From assembly GCF_003466125.1 (NCBI RefSeq), contig NZ_QSOC01000006.1:62001-126000 (forward strand): a stretch of DNA of 64,000 bases, given 5' to 3'. The notes beneath the pieces are model-generated. The model made no database searches. It worked only from the letters and a program-made list of their open reading frames with translations, and was not told the origin of the DNA. The DNA comes from Collinsella sp. TM10-22. Its GTDB lineage: Bacteria > Actinomycetota > Coriobacteriia > Coriobacteriales > Coriobacteriaceae. Position numbers and translations under genes: made by a program. Shown in pieces: positions 42,958 through 52,386 of this stretch (position 1 is its first letter; every line of letters starts with the position of its first letter).

Positions 42958-44865
42958 ATGGAACAGATTATCTTGAACATACTCGAGGCTCTGCGTCGCG
43001 GCGAGACCGTGGACGACAAAGCGCTCGTCAAACTGATACATGCCGAGGCGCGCCGCGAGGGTGCCGACAAACGCGATTTGGCCAAGCGCCGTCTGCTGCC
43101 GTTCTACCAGCGGGTTAAACGTGAGGAGCCGGCTCGGTGGGCTGCGTGGAATGTCGATTCCGATCTGGAACGTCAACTGCTGCAGGTGCTGCGTATGAAG
43201 CCGCGCCGAACGGCCTCGGGCGTGGCGACCATTACCGTCATCACCAAGCCGTGGCCGTGCTCGGGCGATTGCCTGTTTTGCCCCAACGACCTGCGCATGC
43301 CCAAGAGCTATCTGCACGCTGAGCCGGCGTGCGCCCGTGCGGAGCAAAACTGCTTTGATCCGTATCTGCAGGTGAGCGCTCGTCTGACCGCGCTTTCGCA
43401 AATGGGGCATGCGACCGACAAGATCGAGCTCATCGTACTTGGCGGTACTTGGAGCGACTATCCGCAAGGGTATCAAACATGGTTCGTGTCGGAGCTTTTC
43501 CGTGCGCTCAATGACGATGCCGTGGCCGGCGTGGCAGCCAACCCCATGTTGGCGCGTCCGGGCATCAGCCGTGCCGAGGCGGGGCGCCTGCTCGATGACG
43601 CTCCCGCCGATGCCCTGCCGCCGGTGGTGGCGGTGCGTCGCGAGCGCTATAGGACTGCCGGCATTGCGACCGATGAGGCTGAGCTTGCCGCCGGCGTTGC
43701 CGGCGAGCAAGGGCGTGTGGATGCTGCCGTGGGTGGCTATAACCGCGCGGTGCGAAAGCTCTATGGCCCCGGCACGCCGTGGGGCCGGGTTGCCGAGTGG
43801 CAGACGGCAACAATGGAGGAGCTTGAGCGCCAGCAGCGCATCAACGAGACGGCGAAGCATCGCGTGGTGGGGCTCGTTATCGAGATGCGCCCCGATGCCG
43901 TGACGCCGCAGGCGCTCACGCTCATCCGCCGTCTGGGCTGCACCAAGATTCAGATGGGCATCCAGAGTCTCGACCAGCACCTGCTCGATATCAACGAGCG
44001 TCGCATTTCGGTGGCGCAGATCGATCGGGCGTTTTCGCTCGCGCGCCTGTTTGGCTTTAAGATCCACGCACATTTTATGCTTAACTTGCTGGGCGCCACG
44101 TCCGCGGGGGACAAGCGCGACTACGAGCGCTTTATGACCGAGGGCGCCTTTATGCCCGACGAGGTCAAGGTCTACCCGTGTGCGCTCATTGAGGGCTCGC
44201 GTCTGGTGGGATGCTACGAGCGTGGCGAGTGGCGCCCCTATACCGAGGACGAGCTGCTCGATGTGTTGGCCGATGACATCGTGGTGACACCGGCGTTCTG
44301 CCGCATTAGCCGTATGATTCGCGACTTTAGTTCCGACGACATTATGGTGGGCAACAAGAAGCCCAACCTTCGCCAGCTGGTCGAGAATCGCCTGGCGGCG
44401 CAGGGCAAGGGCGCCAAGGTGCGCGAGATTCGCTATCGCGAGATCAGCACGGCGGGCGCCGACCTGGGCGAGTTGACCCTTAACGAGGAGGTGGCGTACG
44501 AGACGCCGGTGACGCATGAGCGCTTTTTGCAGTGGGTAACGCCGCAGGGCAAGATCGCGGGCTTTTTGCGCTTATCGCTGCCCGACCGCGCATTTGTTGC
44601 CGCGCATGCGGACGAGTTGCCGACGACGCCGGACGAGGCGATGATTCGTGAGGTGCACGTGTATGGTATGGCCGCGCGCGTGGGCGATCAAGGCCAGGCG
44701 GCTCAGCATCATGGATTGGGGCGCTCGCTGGTGGAGCGCGCGTGCGAAATTGCTCGGGATGCGGGCTATGCGCGCATCAACGTGATTAGCGCGATTGGCA
44801 CGCGTGAGTACTATCGCCATTTGGGTTTTTATGATCATGGACTCTATCTGCAAAAGGAGCTCTAG
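42958..44865 (+). CDS. Bacterial Elp3-like radical SAM / acetyltransferase
   Basis: A 635-residue homologue of elongator subunit Elp3. The radical SAM motif is CSGDCLFCPND (Cys101, Cys105, Cys108); EPACARAEQNCFDPYLQ, LIVLGGTWSDYPQGYQ, and GLVIEMRPDAVT follow, and the C-terminal GNAT domain ends in ISAIGTREYYRHLGF. It would modify tRNA wobble uridine (cm5U chemistry) using SAM and acetyl-CoA. Relative to eukaryotic Elp3 there is an insertion of roughly 70-80 residues before GLVIEMRP. The ATG at 42958 is taken as start; no strong RBS is visible and the terminator of the previous operon lies just before it. The next gene starts immediately after the stop. Confidence 0.9.
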   Translation: MEQIILNILEALRRGETVDDKALVKLIHAEARREGADKRDLAKRRLLPFYQRVKREEPARWAAWNVDSDLERQLLQVLRMKPRRTASGVATITVITKPWPCSGDCLFCPNDLRMPKSYLHAEPACARAEQNCFDPYLQVSARLTALSQMGHATDKIELIVLGGTWSDYPQGYQTWFVSELFRALNDDAVAGVAANPMLARPGISRAEAGRLLDDAPADALPPVVAVRRERYRTAGIATDEAELAAGVAGEQGRVDAAVGGYNRAVRKLYGPGTPWGRVAEWQTATMEELERQQRINETAKHRVVGLVIEMRPDAVTPQALTLIRRLGCTKIQMGIQSLDQHLLDINERRISVAQIDRAFSLARLFGFKIHAHFMLNLLGATSAGDKRDYERFMTEGAFMPDEVKVYPCALIEGSRLVGCYERGEWRPYTEDELLDVLADDIVVTPAFCRISRMIRDFSSDDIMVGNKKPNLRQLVENRLAAQGKGAKVREIRYREISTAGADLGELTLNEEVAYETPVTHERFLQWVTPQGKIAGFLRLSLPDRAFVAAHADELPTTPDEAMIREVHVYGMAARVGDQGQAAQHHGLGRSLVERACEIARDAGYARINVISAIGTREYYRHLGFYDHGLYLQKEL

Positions 44866-45741
44866 ATGAACAAGCCGAGTGTTTCTGCCGGTGTCGTTGC
44901 CGGCGTTGCCCTGGGAGCCGCGGCGCTCGGTGCGGCCGCCGTTGCTGTTCGCGCTGCCCGTCTGCAGGTCGCGAGGACCCGCAATGGGCTGGCGCGCGTG
45001 AAGCGCGTGCACGATGAGAACGGCGACGAAGTCCGCGTGTTGGTGCAAGGCGGCGTGTACCAAAGCGCGACCTATGTTGGCGAGCGTTGGGCAGAGCCCG
45101 TCTTTGCGTACTATCGTGCGTTTGACGATGTGTTTGAGGCCGAGGATGCCATGCGCGATGCTTGTAGTCATGGCATCGACCGCATGCTTATGCTGGGCGG
45201 CGGCGGGTTTGCCTATCCCAAGTTTGCGCTGATGTCGCACGAGAACTTGCGCATGGACGTCATTGAGTACGACGCCGAGATTACGCGTCTAGCACGTCGT
45301 TGGTTCTATCTGGACGAGCTGGAGCGCACGGTGGGAGACCGCTTGCGGGTGATTACCGCCGAGGCTCGCTCGTATCTGGGCGTGACGAGCGTGGGGCATC
45401 GTCGCTACGATGTCGTCGTGAGCGATTGCTTTGGCGGTGCCGAACCCGTGCGCGAGCTGGCGACGATTGAGGCGCTGCGTTTGGTGCGGGGCAGCCTGAA
45501 CCCCGGCGGTATCTATGCTGCCAATATCGTGAGTGCAAACGAGGGGAGCGATGTGACGTTCCTGCGCGATTGCGTTGCCACGGCGCTCGAGGTGTTTGCG
45601 CATGCTTGGGTGGTTCCCTGCGGCGACGCGGAATTTGGCGGCGAAGAGAACTACCTGCTCATTGCCAGCGACGGTGACTACACCTTTGCCGAAGCCGTGC
45701 CCTTCGATGCCGACTTCTTCGGCGCGGCCCTCCGCGACTAG
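44866..45741 (+). CDS. Spermidine synthase-like methyltransferase-fold protein
   Basis: A 291-residue protein with an N-terminal hydrophobic anchor (about residues 8-30) and a spermidine-synthase-like Rossmann domain: RMLMLGGGGFAYPKF, MDVIEYDAEITRLARRWF, RYDVVVSDCFGGAEPV. The aspartates expected for aminopropyl transfer are not clearly matched, so it may be another SAM-fold enzyme. It begins one base after the elp3 stop, with AAAGGAGCTCTAG as RBS, and is co-transcribed with it. A link to tRNA modification is only contextual. Confidence 0.75.
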   Translation: MNKPSVSAGVVAGVALGAAALGAAAVAVRAARLQVARTRNGLARVKRVHDENGDEVRVLVQGGVYQSATYVGERWAEPVFAYYRAFDDVFEAEDAMRDACSHGIDRMLMLGGGGFAYPKFALMSHENLRMDVIEYDAEITRLARRWFYLDELERTVGDRLRVITAEARSYLGVTSVGHRRYDVVVSDCFGGAEPVRELATIEALRLVRGSLNPGGIYAANIVSANEGSDVTFLRDCVATALEVFAHAWVVPCGDAEFGGEENYLLIASDGDYTFAEAVPFDADFFGAALRD

Positions 45742-45777
45742 CCTATTCGGGGCGGGCCTCTTTCGACCAGTCTTTTT

Positions 45778-45850
45778 GGGCTTTTTAGCTACCCCGGCAG
45801 GTAACGCGAACGGTTTGGCTGATTAACGGCAGGGATAGCTAAAAGAGCCC
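45778..45850. repeat. Inverted repeat between convergent genes
   Basis: GGGCTTTTTAGCTACCC (45778) pairs with GGGATAGCTAAAAGAGCCC (45832) with small bulges. It has the size of a MITE-like hairpin and can serve as a bidirectional terminator. Confidence 0.7.
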
Positions 45851-45859
45851 CGTCCCAAA

Positions 45860-48298
45860 TTAGCTGGTCCAGCTGCGGATGCGCTGCTTCATGCCCTCGA
45901 TATCGAGTACGCCTTCGGCAAAGCCCTTGCGCACGAGTTCCTCAGGAACAAATTCGTCGTAACGATCAAAGTAAGGCACCTCGCCGGGATAGATGAGCTC
46001 AATGGGATCGAAGTCCTTCTCGGCCTCGGCGGCGAGCATCTCAAAGAACGTCTCCTCGTCGGCCTTCATCTTAAACTGCATATAGTACGGTCGCGACGGG
46101 TCGAGTCCGCGAAGGCCCAGCTCAGCGGCACATTTAATCTTGAGCATGCGCTCGAGCGCCAAAAAGGCGTAGCTGCCCAGCCAGGGGAAGAGCACCCAGG
46201 TATCGCCGCCCAGGTTGATGAGCGGCTTGGTTCCTGCGCCCGAAATCTCGGCCGTATGACGAGCCTGCGCCAAGCGGGCTCTCGCGTTACCCATGAGGTA
46301 CGGATATGCCGCGTGCTCGTTAAGCGCTTTGCGCATACGCTCGAGTATGTGTGTATTAATGTCGCCGGGGCAGTCGCCAAAGTAGGCCGGCACGCGACCT
46401 TTGACCTGTGTGGCAAAGACGGTATGACGCTTCCAGTCCACTTCCTCGACAATCCAGCAGTGTCCGGCGATGGCGATGCGCTCACCGGGCGGTGGCGGAT
46501 TGACGATCGTGCCCAATTCGGCCGACTCGCTGCGAACGGTGAACTCCTCGTTTTCCTGAAACACGGCGTAGAACTTAAAGTTGTTAATGATGCGCTCGCC
46601 TGCGAGACCCACGATGAGCCCGCCGCCCTCGGTGATCTGAATATGGTCGATGGTAATGAGGTGACGGAGCAAGACGCGATAGTCATCGGCCGAGATGCGG
46701 TGAAAATAGCTGAGCGTGAGCACGCGCTGGGCAAGTTCTGCCGGCGTGAGCTCGCCGGTGCTGGCAAGTGTCGACATGGTCTGGTGATAGAGCAGACTAT
46801 AGGGGAGTCGATCGAGCTCGGGTGGCTCGACCCACTTTTCCTCACGATAGAGTTGTACGAGCGCGATGCCCTGCAGGAGCTTCCACGGAATGGTCTCAGG
46901 CATCATCGTGCGCGGCTCGGGCTCTTCCTCGCGCATGACAAACCACATCTCGGGTGGAAGATCGCGGCGTCCTGTGCGGCCCATGCGCTGCAAAAAGGAG
47001 CTGACGGTAAACGGTGCATCGATCTGGAACGCGCGCTCCAGACGACCGATATCGATGCCGAGCTCCAGTGTGGAAGTGGTGACGGTTGTCTGTGCCTGCT
47101 CCTCGTCACGCATCAGCTCCTCGGCGGTCTCGCGCAGCGATGCCGAAAGATTGCCGTGGTGGATGAGAAAGCGGTCGGGCTCGTGTCGGCTCTCGCAGTA
47201 GCTGCGCAGCATGGAGCATACGGCCTCTGCCTCCTCGCGCGAGTTGGCAAAGACCAGGCACTTGCGGCCGCGCGTATGTTCAAAGATGTAGCCCATGCCG
47301 GGGTCGGCGTTTTCGGGCGCGGTGTCGGTGGGGTTGAGAAGCGCCTGCTCGGTCGCCCGCGGGATATCGACTTCGCCCTCGGGGGCCGAGGAAGTGCGAC
47401 GATCCCTGGAGGTAACCTTGCCCCGTGCCTGTTCGCGACGCTGACGGCGCTCCTCCTGCGTGAGCTGTCCGCTGTGACGTCTGTCTTGGGTGCCGGCGGG
47501 CAGTGCCGTGGACGCTGCCGCCTCGATGCGCTCGCACGCAAGCACCTCGGCCTCTTGGGGACCAGCACTCTCGAATCCTCGCTGCTGCGCCTGGGGGCCC
47601 GAGTTGTAGAAGTGCTCCATGGAGATGCGCCACACGCGACGCGGTTCCTCAAAACGGGGGATAACGCAGCTGCGTCCCGTTCCCTGCGAGAGAAAGGTGC
47701 CCGTGCGCTCGGGGTCGCCGATGGTAGCCGAAAGGCCAATGCGTCGGGGCTGCACACCTGCCATGCGCGAGAGGCGCTCGATAAGGCAGAGCGTCTGTCC
47801 GCCGCGGTCGCCACGCATAAGCGAGTGAACCTCGTCGATGACCACATAGCGCAGGTCGCAAAACATGCGCGGGATCGCCATGTGCTTATGGATCAGGAGC
47901 GCCTCGAGCGATTCGGGCGTAATCTGCAAGATGCCGCTCGGCTTTTTAATGAGCTTTGCCTTGTGCGACTGCGAGACGTCGCCATGCCAGTGCCAGACGG
48001 GGATATCGGCCTCTTCGCACAGGTCGTTGAGGCGGACGAACTGATCATTGATGAGTGCTTTGAGGGGACCAATGTAGAGGGCGCCTACGCTTGTGGGCGG
48101 GTTTTCCCAAAACTCGGTCAGGATGGGAAAGAAGGCCGCCTCGGTTTTGCCGGACGCTGTGGATGCCGTCAGGAGCACGTTGTCTTGCGTGTTAAAGATG
48201 GCGTCTGCTGCTGCAACCTGGATAGAGCGTAAGCTCTCCCAATCGTGGGAGTAGATGAAGTCCTGGATAAACGGGGCGTAGCGGTCAAAGGCGTTCAC
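45860..48298 (-). CDS. Lhr-like DEAD/DEAH helicase of the TerB-N/ATPase operon
   Basis: An 812-residue SF2 helicase. Motif I is TASTASGKT (residues 44-52), motif II DEVH (155-158), motif III LSATIGD, motif V TSTLELGIDIG and motif VI FLQRMGRTGRR. A charged insert of about 120 residues (rich in Gln, Arg, Glu) lies between the RecA domains, and the C-terminal third is specific to this subgroup. The start is GTG 48298 with AAAGGAGGCCCC directly upstream; the frame is open 80 codons further, through a REP element and the previous gene's end, which is not meaningful. Third gene of the operon; nucleic-acid remodelling with the BrxD-like ATPase is inferred. Confidence 0.88.
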   Translation of the reverse strand: MNAFDRYAPFIQDFIYSHDWESLRSIQVAAADAIFNTQDNVLLTASTASGKTEAAFFPILTEFWENPPTSVGALYIGPLKALINDQFVRLNDLCEEADIPVWHWHGDVSQSHKAKLIKKPSGILQITPESLEALLIHKHMAIPRMFCDLRYVVIDEVHSLMRGDRGGQTLCLIERLSRMAGVQPRRIGLSATIGDPERTGTFLSQGTGRSCVIPRFEEPRRVWRISMEHFYNSGPQAQQRGFESAGPQEAEVLACERIEAAASTALPAGTQDRRHSGQLTQEERRQRREQARGKVTSRDRRTSSAPEGEVDIPRATEQALLNPTDTAPENADPGMGYIFEHTRGRKCLVFANSREEAEAVCSMLRSYCESRHEPDRFLIHHGNLSASLRETAEELMRDEEQAQTTVTTSTLELGIDIGRLERAFQIDAPFTVSSFLQRMGRTGRRDLPPEMWFVMREEEPEPRTMMPETIPWKLLQGIALVQLYREEKWVEPPELDRLPYSLLYHQTMSTLASTGELTPAELAQRVLTLSYFHRISADDYRVLLRHLITIDHIQITEGGGLIVGLAGERIINNFKFYAVFQENEEFTVRSESAELGTIVNPPPPGERIAIAGHCWIVEEVDWKRHTVFATQVKGRVPAYFGDCPGDINTHILERMRKALNEHAAYPYLMGNARARLAQARHTAEISGAGTKPLINLGGDTWVLFPWLGSYAFLALERMLKIKCAAELGLRGLDPSRPYYMQFKMKADEETFFEMLAAEAEKDFDPIELIYPGEVPYFDRYDEFVPEELVRKGFAEGVLDIEGMKQRIRSWTS

Positions 48299-48371
48299 GG
48301 GGCCTCCTTTCAACAACGGGTTATCAAACGCAACGGGCAATGGGTCGTCGAATTGCAATATCGGCATTTGC

Positions 48372-48416
48372 CCAGATAAAACCTGCCAAAATAAACCTGT
48401 CCCTTTTTGGCAGGTT
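48372..48416 (-). repeat. REP-like element, family B copy 2
   Basis: The minus strand reads AACCTGCCAAAAAGGGACAG and ends TTTTATCTGG, as at 22153. It overlaps two bases of the stop codon of the ATPase gene and separates it from the helicase gene. Confidence 0.8.
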
Positions 48417-49710
48417 AGATGGTGAACTCGGCGAAGCTGCGCGCATCGGATGACGCGGGCGATTCGCCGGCTGGCGCGAGAGTATCGCCACCGACGCTTT
48501 GCAGCAACTCGGCTACGCTGGCATAGGGGTTCTGACACAGGATATCGAGCAACTCGATAAAGTCACGAATGACTTCACGCGGCGTCAGGTGCGTATCGGC
48601 TCCCACGCGACCGAACTCAATCTTGAGGAAGTCCACCAGGTCGTTCTCGGTAAGCGTGGGCGTCCAGCCAAAGTAGCCGGCATGGATCTGCATGAGTTTT
48701 TCGATGAGCACCAGCAGCTCCTCATAGGTGAGTGGCTGCAGGCGGATGATGGGCGCGAGCATGTCCTTAAGGTCCTCGCGTGCAAAGCGGCCCTGGGCGA
48801 GTCGGCTGCGTAGGGCCTCGTAGGAAAACACACCGCGGCGGCGGTCCTCGATGGAGGTCGGCGTGCCACCCATGATCATGCCCAGGTACTGCGCCTTGCC
48901 CTGAAGTGTGTCGTTGTACATGGTCAGGATTTTCTCGTAGTTGTACTGGCGCGTGATGGCGTTGGGAATCTTATACAGATTCACGAGCTCGTCAATGAGC
49001 ACCAGCATGCCTTTGTAGCCGCTGCAAACCAAAAAACGCGCGATGAGTTTGACGTAGTCGTACCAGTCGTCATCGCTGATGATGGTTGAGGAGCCCAGCT
49101 CGGCGCGAGCCTCGCTCTTGGTGCGGTATTCGCCGCGGATCCATTTGGTCACGCGGCTCATGGCCTCTTCGTCGCCCTCGGATACGGCCGCGCGATAGCG
49201 GCGAAGCATGCGGGTGAAGTCGAAGCCGTGGACCATCTCCTCGAGCGGGGCTAGTTGGGCATTGACGACCGACTCGTCGACGTCGGCACACGAGGCGACC
49301 CAACGATCCAGGATAAGGTTGAGCGCACCGCCCTCGGGGCGCGTTTTAGTCGATATATTGCGGATGAGCTCGCGGTAGGTGGCAAGGCCCTGTCCCTGAC
49401 CGCCCTGGAGACGGCGCTCAGGGGATAGATCGGCATCGGCGACGACGAACCCCTCGCCCATGGCGTGCGTGCGGATGGTTTGGAGTAAAAAGCTCTTGCC
49501 GGCGCCGTAGCGACCGACCAGAAAGCGGAAGCTCGCGCCACCGTCGGCGATGAGGCTCAGATCGGTGAGCAGGGCGCGGATCTCGACCTCGCGTCCTACG
49601 GTGATGTAGGGAAGGCCGATGCGCGGGACCACGCCGCCCTTGAGCGAGTTGAGAATGACGGCGGCGACGCGCTTGGGCACGCGGGGTGCTGCGGATGCGG
49701 TATCACTCAT
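48415..49710 (-). CDS. BrxD-like P-loop ATPase (DUF2791 type)
   Basis: A 431-residue ATPase similar to BREX BrxD and relatives. Walker A is GRYGAGKS (residues 66-73) and Walker B VLIDE (237-241), followed by GGTPTSIEDRRRGVFSYEALRSRL, which is typical of this family. It overlaps the TerB-N gene by 8 nt and precedes the helicase. In published comparative work (Ter-dependent systems of Anantharaman, Iyer and Aravind) TerB-N proteins, such ATPases and SF2 helicases are linked; the biological function is still unsettled. No methyltransferase or PglZ gene is here, so this is not a BREX locus. Confidence 0.88.
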   Translation of the reverse strand: MSDTASAAPRVPKRVAAVILNSLKGGVVPRIGLPYITVGREVEIRALLTDLSLIADGGASFRFLVGRYGAGKSFLLQTIRTHAMGEGFVVADADLSPERRLQGGQGQGLATYRELIRNISTKTRPEGGALNLILDRWVASCADVDESVVNAQLAPLEEMVHGFDFTRMLRRYRAAVSEGDEEAMSRVTKWIRGEYRTKSEARAELGSSTIISDDDWYDYVKLIARFLVCSGYKGMLVLIDELVNLYKIPNAITRQYNYEKILTMYNDTLQGKAQYLGMIMGGTPTSIEDRRRGVFSYEALRSRLAQGRFAREDLKDMLAPIIRLQPLTYEELLVLIEKLMQIHAGYFGWTPTLTENDLVDFLKIEFGRVGADTHLTPREVIRDFIELLDILCQNPYASVAELLQSVGGDTLAPAGESPASSDARSFAEFTI

Positions 49711-51463
49711 GGTCTAGGTATCCTCTCACGTCTGCTTCGTAGTCCTCAATAATCTGCGGTCCTGCAGCTCCAAACTCAATTACGGTGTCGCCCACCAGGT
49801 CAAAGAGCGCCTCGTTGATGTGATCGACGAGCATGTCCTCGCTCTGCCCCGACCTCTCAACCGCCGACGCCGCCTGCGCCGTGTTCTGCTCGAGCAGTGC
49901 GCGCAGATAGACGGCTGCGGCTGGTGCGAGTTCGTTCGCAGCGTCAGCGGAGACAGTTGCTGTGAACGCGGGCGTCGGCACAAGAAGCGGCGCCACGGCA
50001 CCAAACTGGTCGGTGGATATGGTCGGCTCGTCGGCATCATCCTGCCCCATGGGCACCGTGACCGCCTCGGCAATCACGTCGGACGCGGGCTTGGCTTCCA
50101 GCTGCTCGGAGCCCGCCACGTCAACCTGTGCGAGCGCATCGTCCTCGCGCTCCTCGTCGATCAAAAGCGCCTCGCGCGTTTGCGCGGCGGCGCTCCGAAT
50201 GTGCCCCAGCTGACTCAGATCGATATCGATCTTGACGGGCTGGTGTGCGGCGTCCCATGAAAGCCATGCCACAATCTCGTCATCGATAATCTTGGCCAGA
50301 TATTTGGGGACCTTTTCTTCCTTAAGGGGATGGGCGGGGTCCAGCGCCAGGCGCAGGCGTTGGTCGCAGGCGCGCATCATTTCACCGAGCTTGCTGCTCT
50401 TTTGCCTACTACCGTGGATACGCATGCATTCCCAAAAGCCGTTTTGGCAACGGTAGATATGGATAGGATCTAGGCGATATTCGCAGTCCTCGTGGCGCTC
50501 GGGCGCAAAGAATACGGCCGAGGCAAACATGGTGTAGGGCATGGCCGTCTCCTCCCCAAATAAACTCGCCACGATGCCGGTCTTTCGGTGCGTGTCATAG
50601 TAGCGCGCCATGCGGACATACACGGCGCACGCCACGTGGCGCAGATCGCGGTGGTGGCTGCGGTCGAGCCGCGAGTTACTTAGGTTATACGTGGAGAGGG
50701 CATTGATAGCGGCCATGAGTCGCTCCTCGCGCACCTCATCGGGCGGAAGGGGGAGCGTGGGCTCGGAGGTTTTGCGACGCTTGGGGGGCTGGCCGGACGG
50801 TGCCGGTGCTGGTACAAGGTCTCGTGCCGCGCGCCGCAGCTCGATAAGGGCGTTATCGAACATGACGGTTTTAGAGTCACGAAGCAGCTTGGGGTCGAGC
50901 CTGTGGAACACGGCGTAGTCCTGCAGCCACACGCGCGCAAACCTGTCGATGCCGGGCTCGAAGGCGCGATAGACATCCCAAAAAGCCTCGATCTTGTTAA
51001 AACCATCGAGCGGGTCATCTACGCCAATGCCGCAAATCAACTCATAGAGATACAGAAAGGCAAACGAGGTCGATGTCTCCTCAATATTCCCGCGGCGCAC
51101 TTGGGCGCGCCAGGTAAAGTAGCCGCGCAGCTGCCGGTCGCTCATGGCGTTGTAGGTGGGAAAGTACGACTTAAAGGTGCCGTTGTAGGGACAGTCGTCC
51201 TCAAAGTCGGCCATCAGCAGGCCTTGGCGGTAGAAAAGCTCGGCCTCCGAAAGCCAACGGCCCGCGCCGCCCTTTGGGTCTTCTTGCCAACGCGATATCT
51301 CACGCATCTTGCGGTATTGGTCGGGGAGGAAGTTCTGCATCTGTCGGCCGGTCTTGAGAATCGGCTCGTCTGCGTAGATTTCGTTTGAGAAACGGGCGGA
51401 CTGATGGGTCCGAGCCTCGGCCATAATGCGCTCGATGAGCATTTTGATGTCCTGGTCGGCCAC
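49703..51463 (-). CDS. TerB-N domain protein
   Basis: A 586-residue protein. Residues about 35-215 match the TerB-N domain: WLSEAELFYRQGLLMADFEDD, CPYNGTFKSYFPTYNAMSD, RQLRGYFTWRAQVRRGNIEE, then FLYLYELICGIGVDDPLDGF. A Pro/Lys-rich linker lies near 240-260, and the C-terminal region (from about 400) includes an acidic stretch and a TerB-C-like tail EALFDLVGDTVIEF. The start is GTG 51463 with GGAGAGGAGAAGCG upstream. It is the first gene of the three-gene operon and probably the sensor or scaffold component. Confidence 0.85.
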   Translation of the reverse strand: MADQDIKMLIERIMAEARTHQSARFSNEIYADEPILKTGRQMQNFLPDQYRKMREISRWQEDPKGGAGRWLSEAELFYRQGLLMADFEDDCPYNGTFKSYFPTYNAMSDRQLRGYFTWRAQVRRGNIEETSTSFAFLYLYELICGIGVDDPLDGFNKIEAFWDVYRAFEPGIDRFARVWLQDYAVFHRLDPKLLRDSKTVMFDNALIELRRAARDLVPAPAPSGQPPKRRKTSEPTLPLPPDEVREERLMAAINALSTYNLSNSRLDRSHHRDLRHVACAVYVRMARYYDTHRKTGIVASLFGEETAMPYTMFASAVFFAPERHEDCEYRLDPIHIYRCQNGFWECMRIHGSRQKSSKLGEMMRACDQRLRLALDPAHPLKEEKVPKYLAKIIDDEIVAWLSWDAAHQPVKIDIDLSQLGHIRSAAAQTREALLIDEEREDDALAQVDVAGSEQLEAKPASDVIAEAVTVPMGQDDADEPTISTDQFGAVAPLLVPTPAFTATVSADAANELAPAAAVYLRALLEQNTAQAASAVERSGQSEDMLVDHINEALFDLVGDTVIEFGAAGPQIIEDYEADVRGYLDHE

Positions 51464-51551
51464 CGCTTCTCCTCTCCTAACGCAGCTTCGGTGACCTCAT
51501 ATCATAGCACAGCATCAAACAGGTGTTCGAGATACTGCTGCGTAGATAGAT

Positions 51552-52268
51552 TTAGAACAGGAGGGCGTAGATGACGGCGATGACGACGGAGGGAAGCATA
51601 TTGGCCGTACGGAAGGTCTGAGGACGGATGAGGTTGACGCCGACGCAGAAGATGAGCATGGAGCCTACGAGCGAAAGGCTGTTGAGGGCCGCTGTGGTCA
51701 TGATGGGGGAGAGCGCGCCGGCAAACAACGTGATCGTCCCCTGGAACACGGCGACGGGCAGGGCCGAGAAGATGCAGCCGCGGCCAAGCGAGGCCGTCAT
51801 GGTGCAGACGATGATGCAGTCCAGTGCGCCCTTGAGGGCAAGCGTTGACCAGTCGCCGAGCAGGCCGTCCTGGATCGATCCCACAATGGCCATGGCGCCA
51901 ATGCACACGGTGAGTGAAGTCGAGACAAAAGCGTTGGTGAACTCGTTATCGCCCTCACTGCCAGTCTTGCGCTTGAGCCATTCGCCAAGGTTCTCGATGG
52001 CGGCTTCCAAGTTGACGGCCTCGCCGATGAGCGAACCGACCGCAAATGAGACGATGAGCATGGTGGTACCGGTGGTCGCCAGCGCCTTCCCATCGATAAG
52101 GAGCATCTTTTGCATGGTGCCGCCAAGGCCGATAAACAGGACGCACAGCCCCGATGCTTTCATGAGCGTGTCTTGGATGCGCGGTGTAATGAAGCGGCCG
52201 CCCGCTAATCCCAAAAGACCGCCCGCAATCAAAAGCACAACGTTGATGATTGTTCCCAAGCCCGGCAT
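51552..52268 (-). CDS. DUF554 membrane protein (YdfK/YqgA-like)
   Basis: A 238-residue protein with about seven hydrophobic segments, starting PGLGTIINVVLLIAGGLLGL. The DUF554 signature GTTMLIVSFAVGSLIGEAVNLE and TVCIGAMAIVGSIQDG is present. Its function is unknown in all bacteria. The ATG at 52268 has GGGAGGGCTC upstream; 23 upstream codons are open without an RBS. Single gene, 88 bp before the TerB-N operon start on the opposite side of a short gap. Confidence 0.88.
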   Translation of the reverse strand: MPGLGTIINVVLLIAGGLLGLAGGRFITPRIQDTLMKASGLCVLFIGLGGTMQKMLLIDGKALATTGTTMLIVSFAVGSLIGEAVNLEAAIENLGEWLKRKTGSEGDNEFTNAFVSTSLTVCIGAMAIVGSIQDGLLGDWSTLALKGALDCIIVCTMTASLGRGCIFSALPVAVFQGTITLFAGALSPIMTTAALNSLSLVGSMLIFCVGVNLIRPQTFRTANMLPSVVIAVIYALLF

Positions 52269-52386
52269 GAGCCCTCCCGTATTGATGCCAACGTGGCAAT
52301 CGTAGCAGAGTGGAATGCGAGGTACATCGCGACTCATCTAATACGTTATATAAGTGGCATTAGCAACGACGCACAGCATTTAAGCC

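Noticed and set aside
45860..51463. Complete BREX system
   Set aside because: Only a BrxD-like ATPase and a helicase are present; BrxC, PglZ and a DNA methyltransferase are missing.
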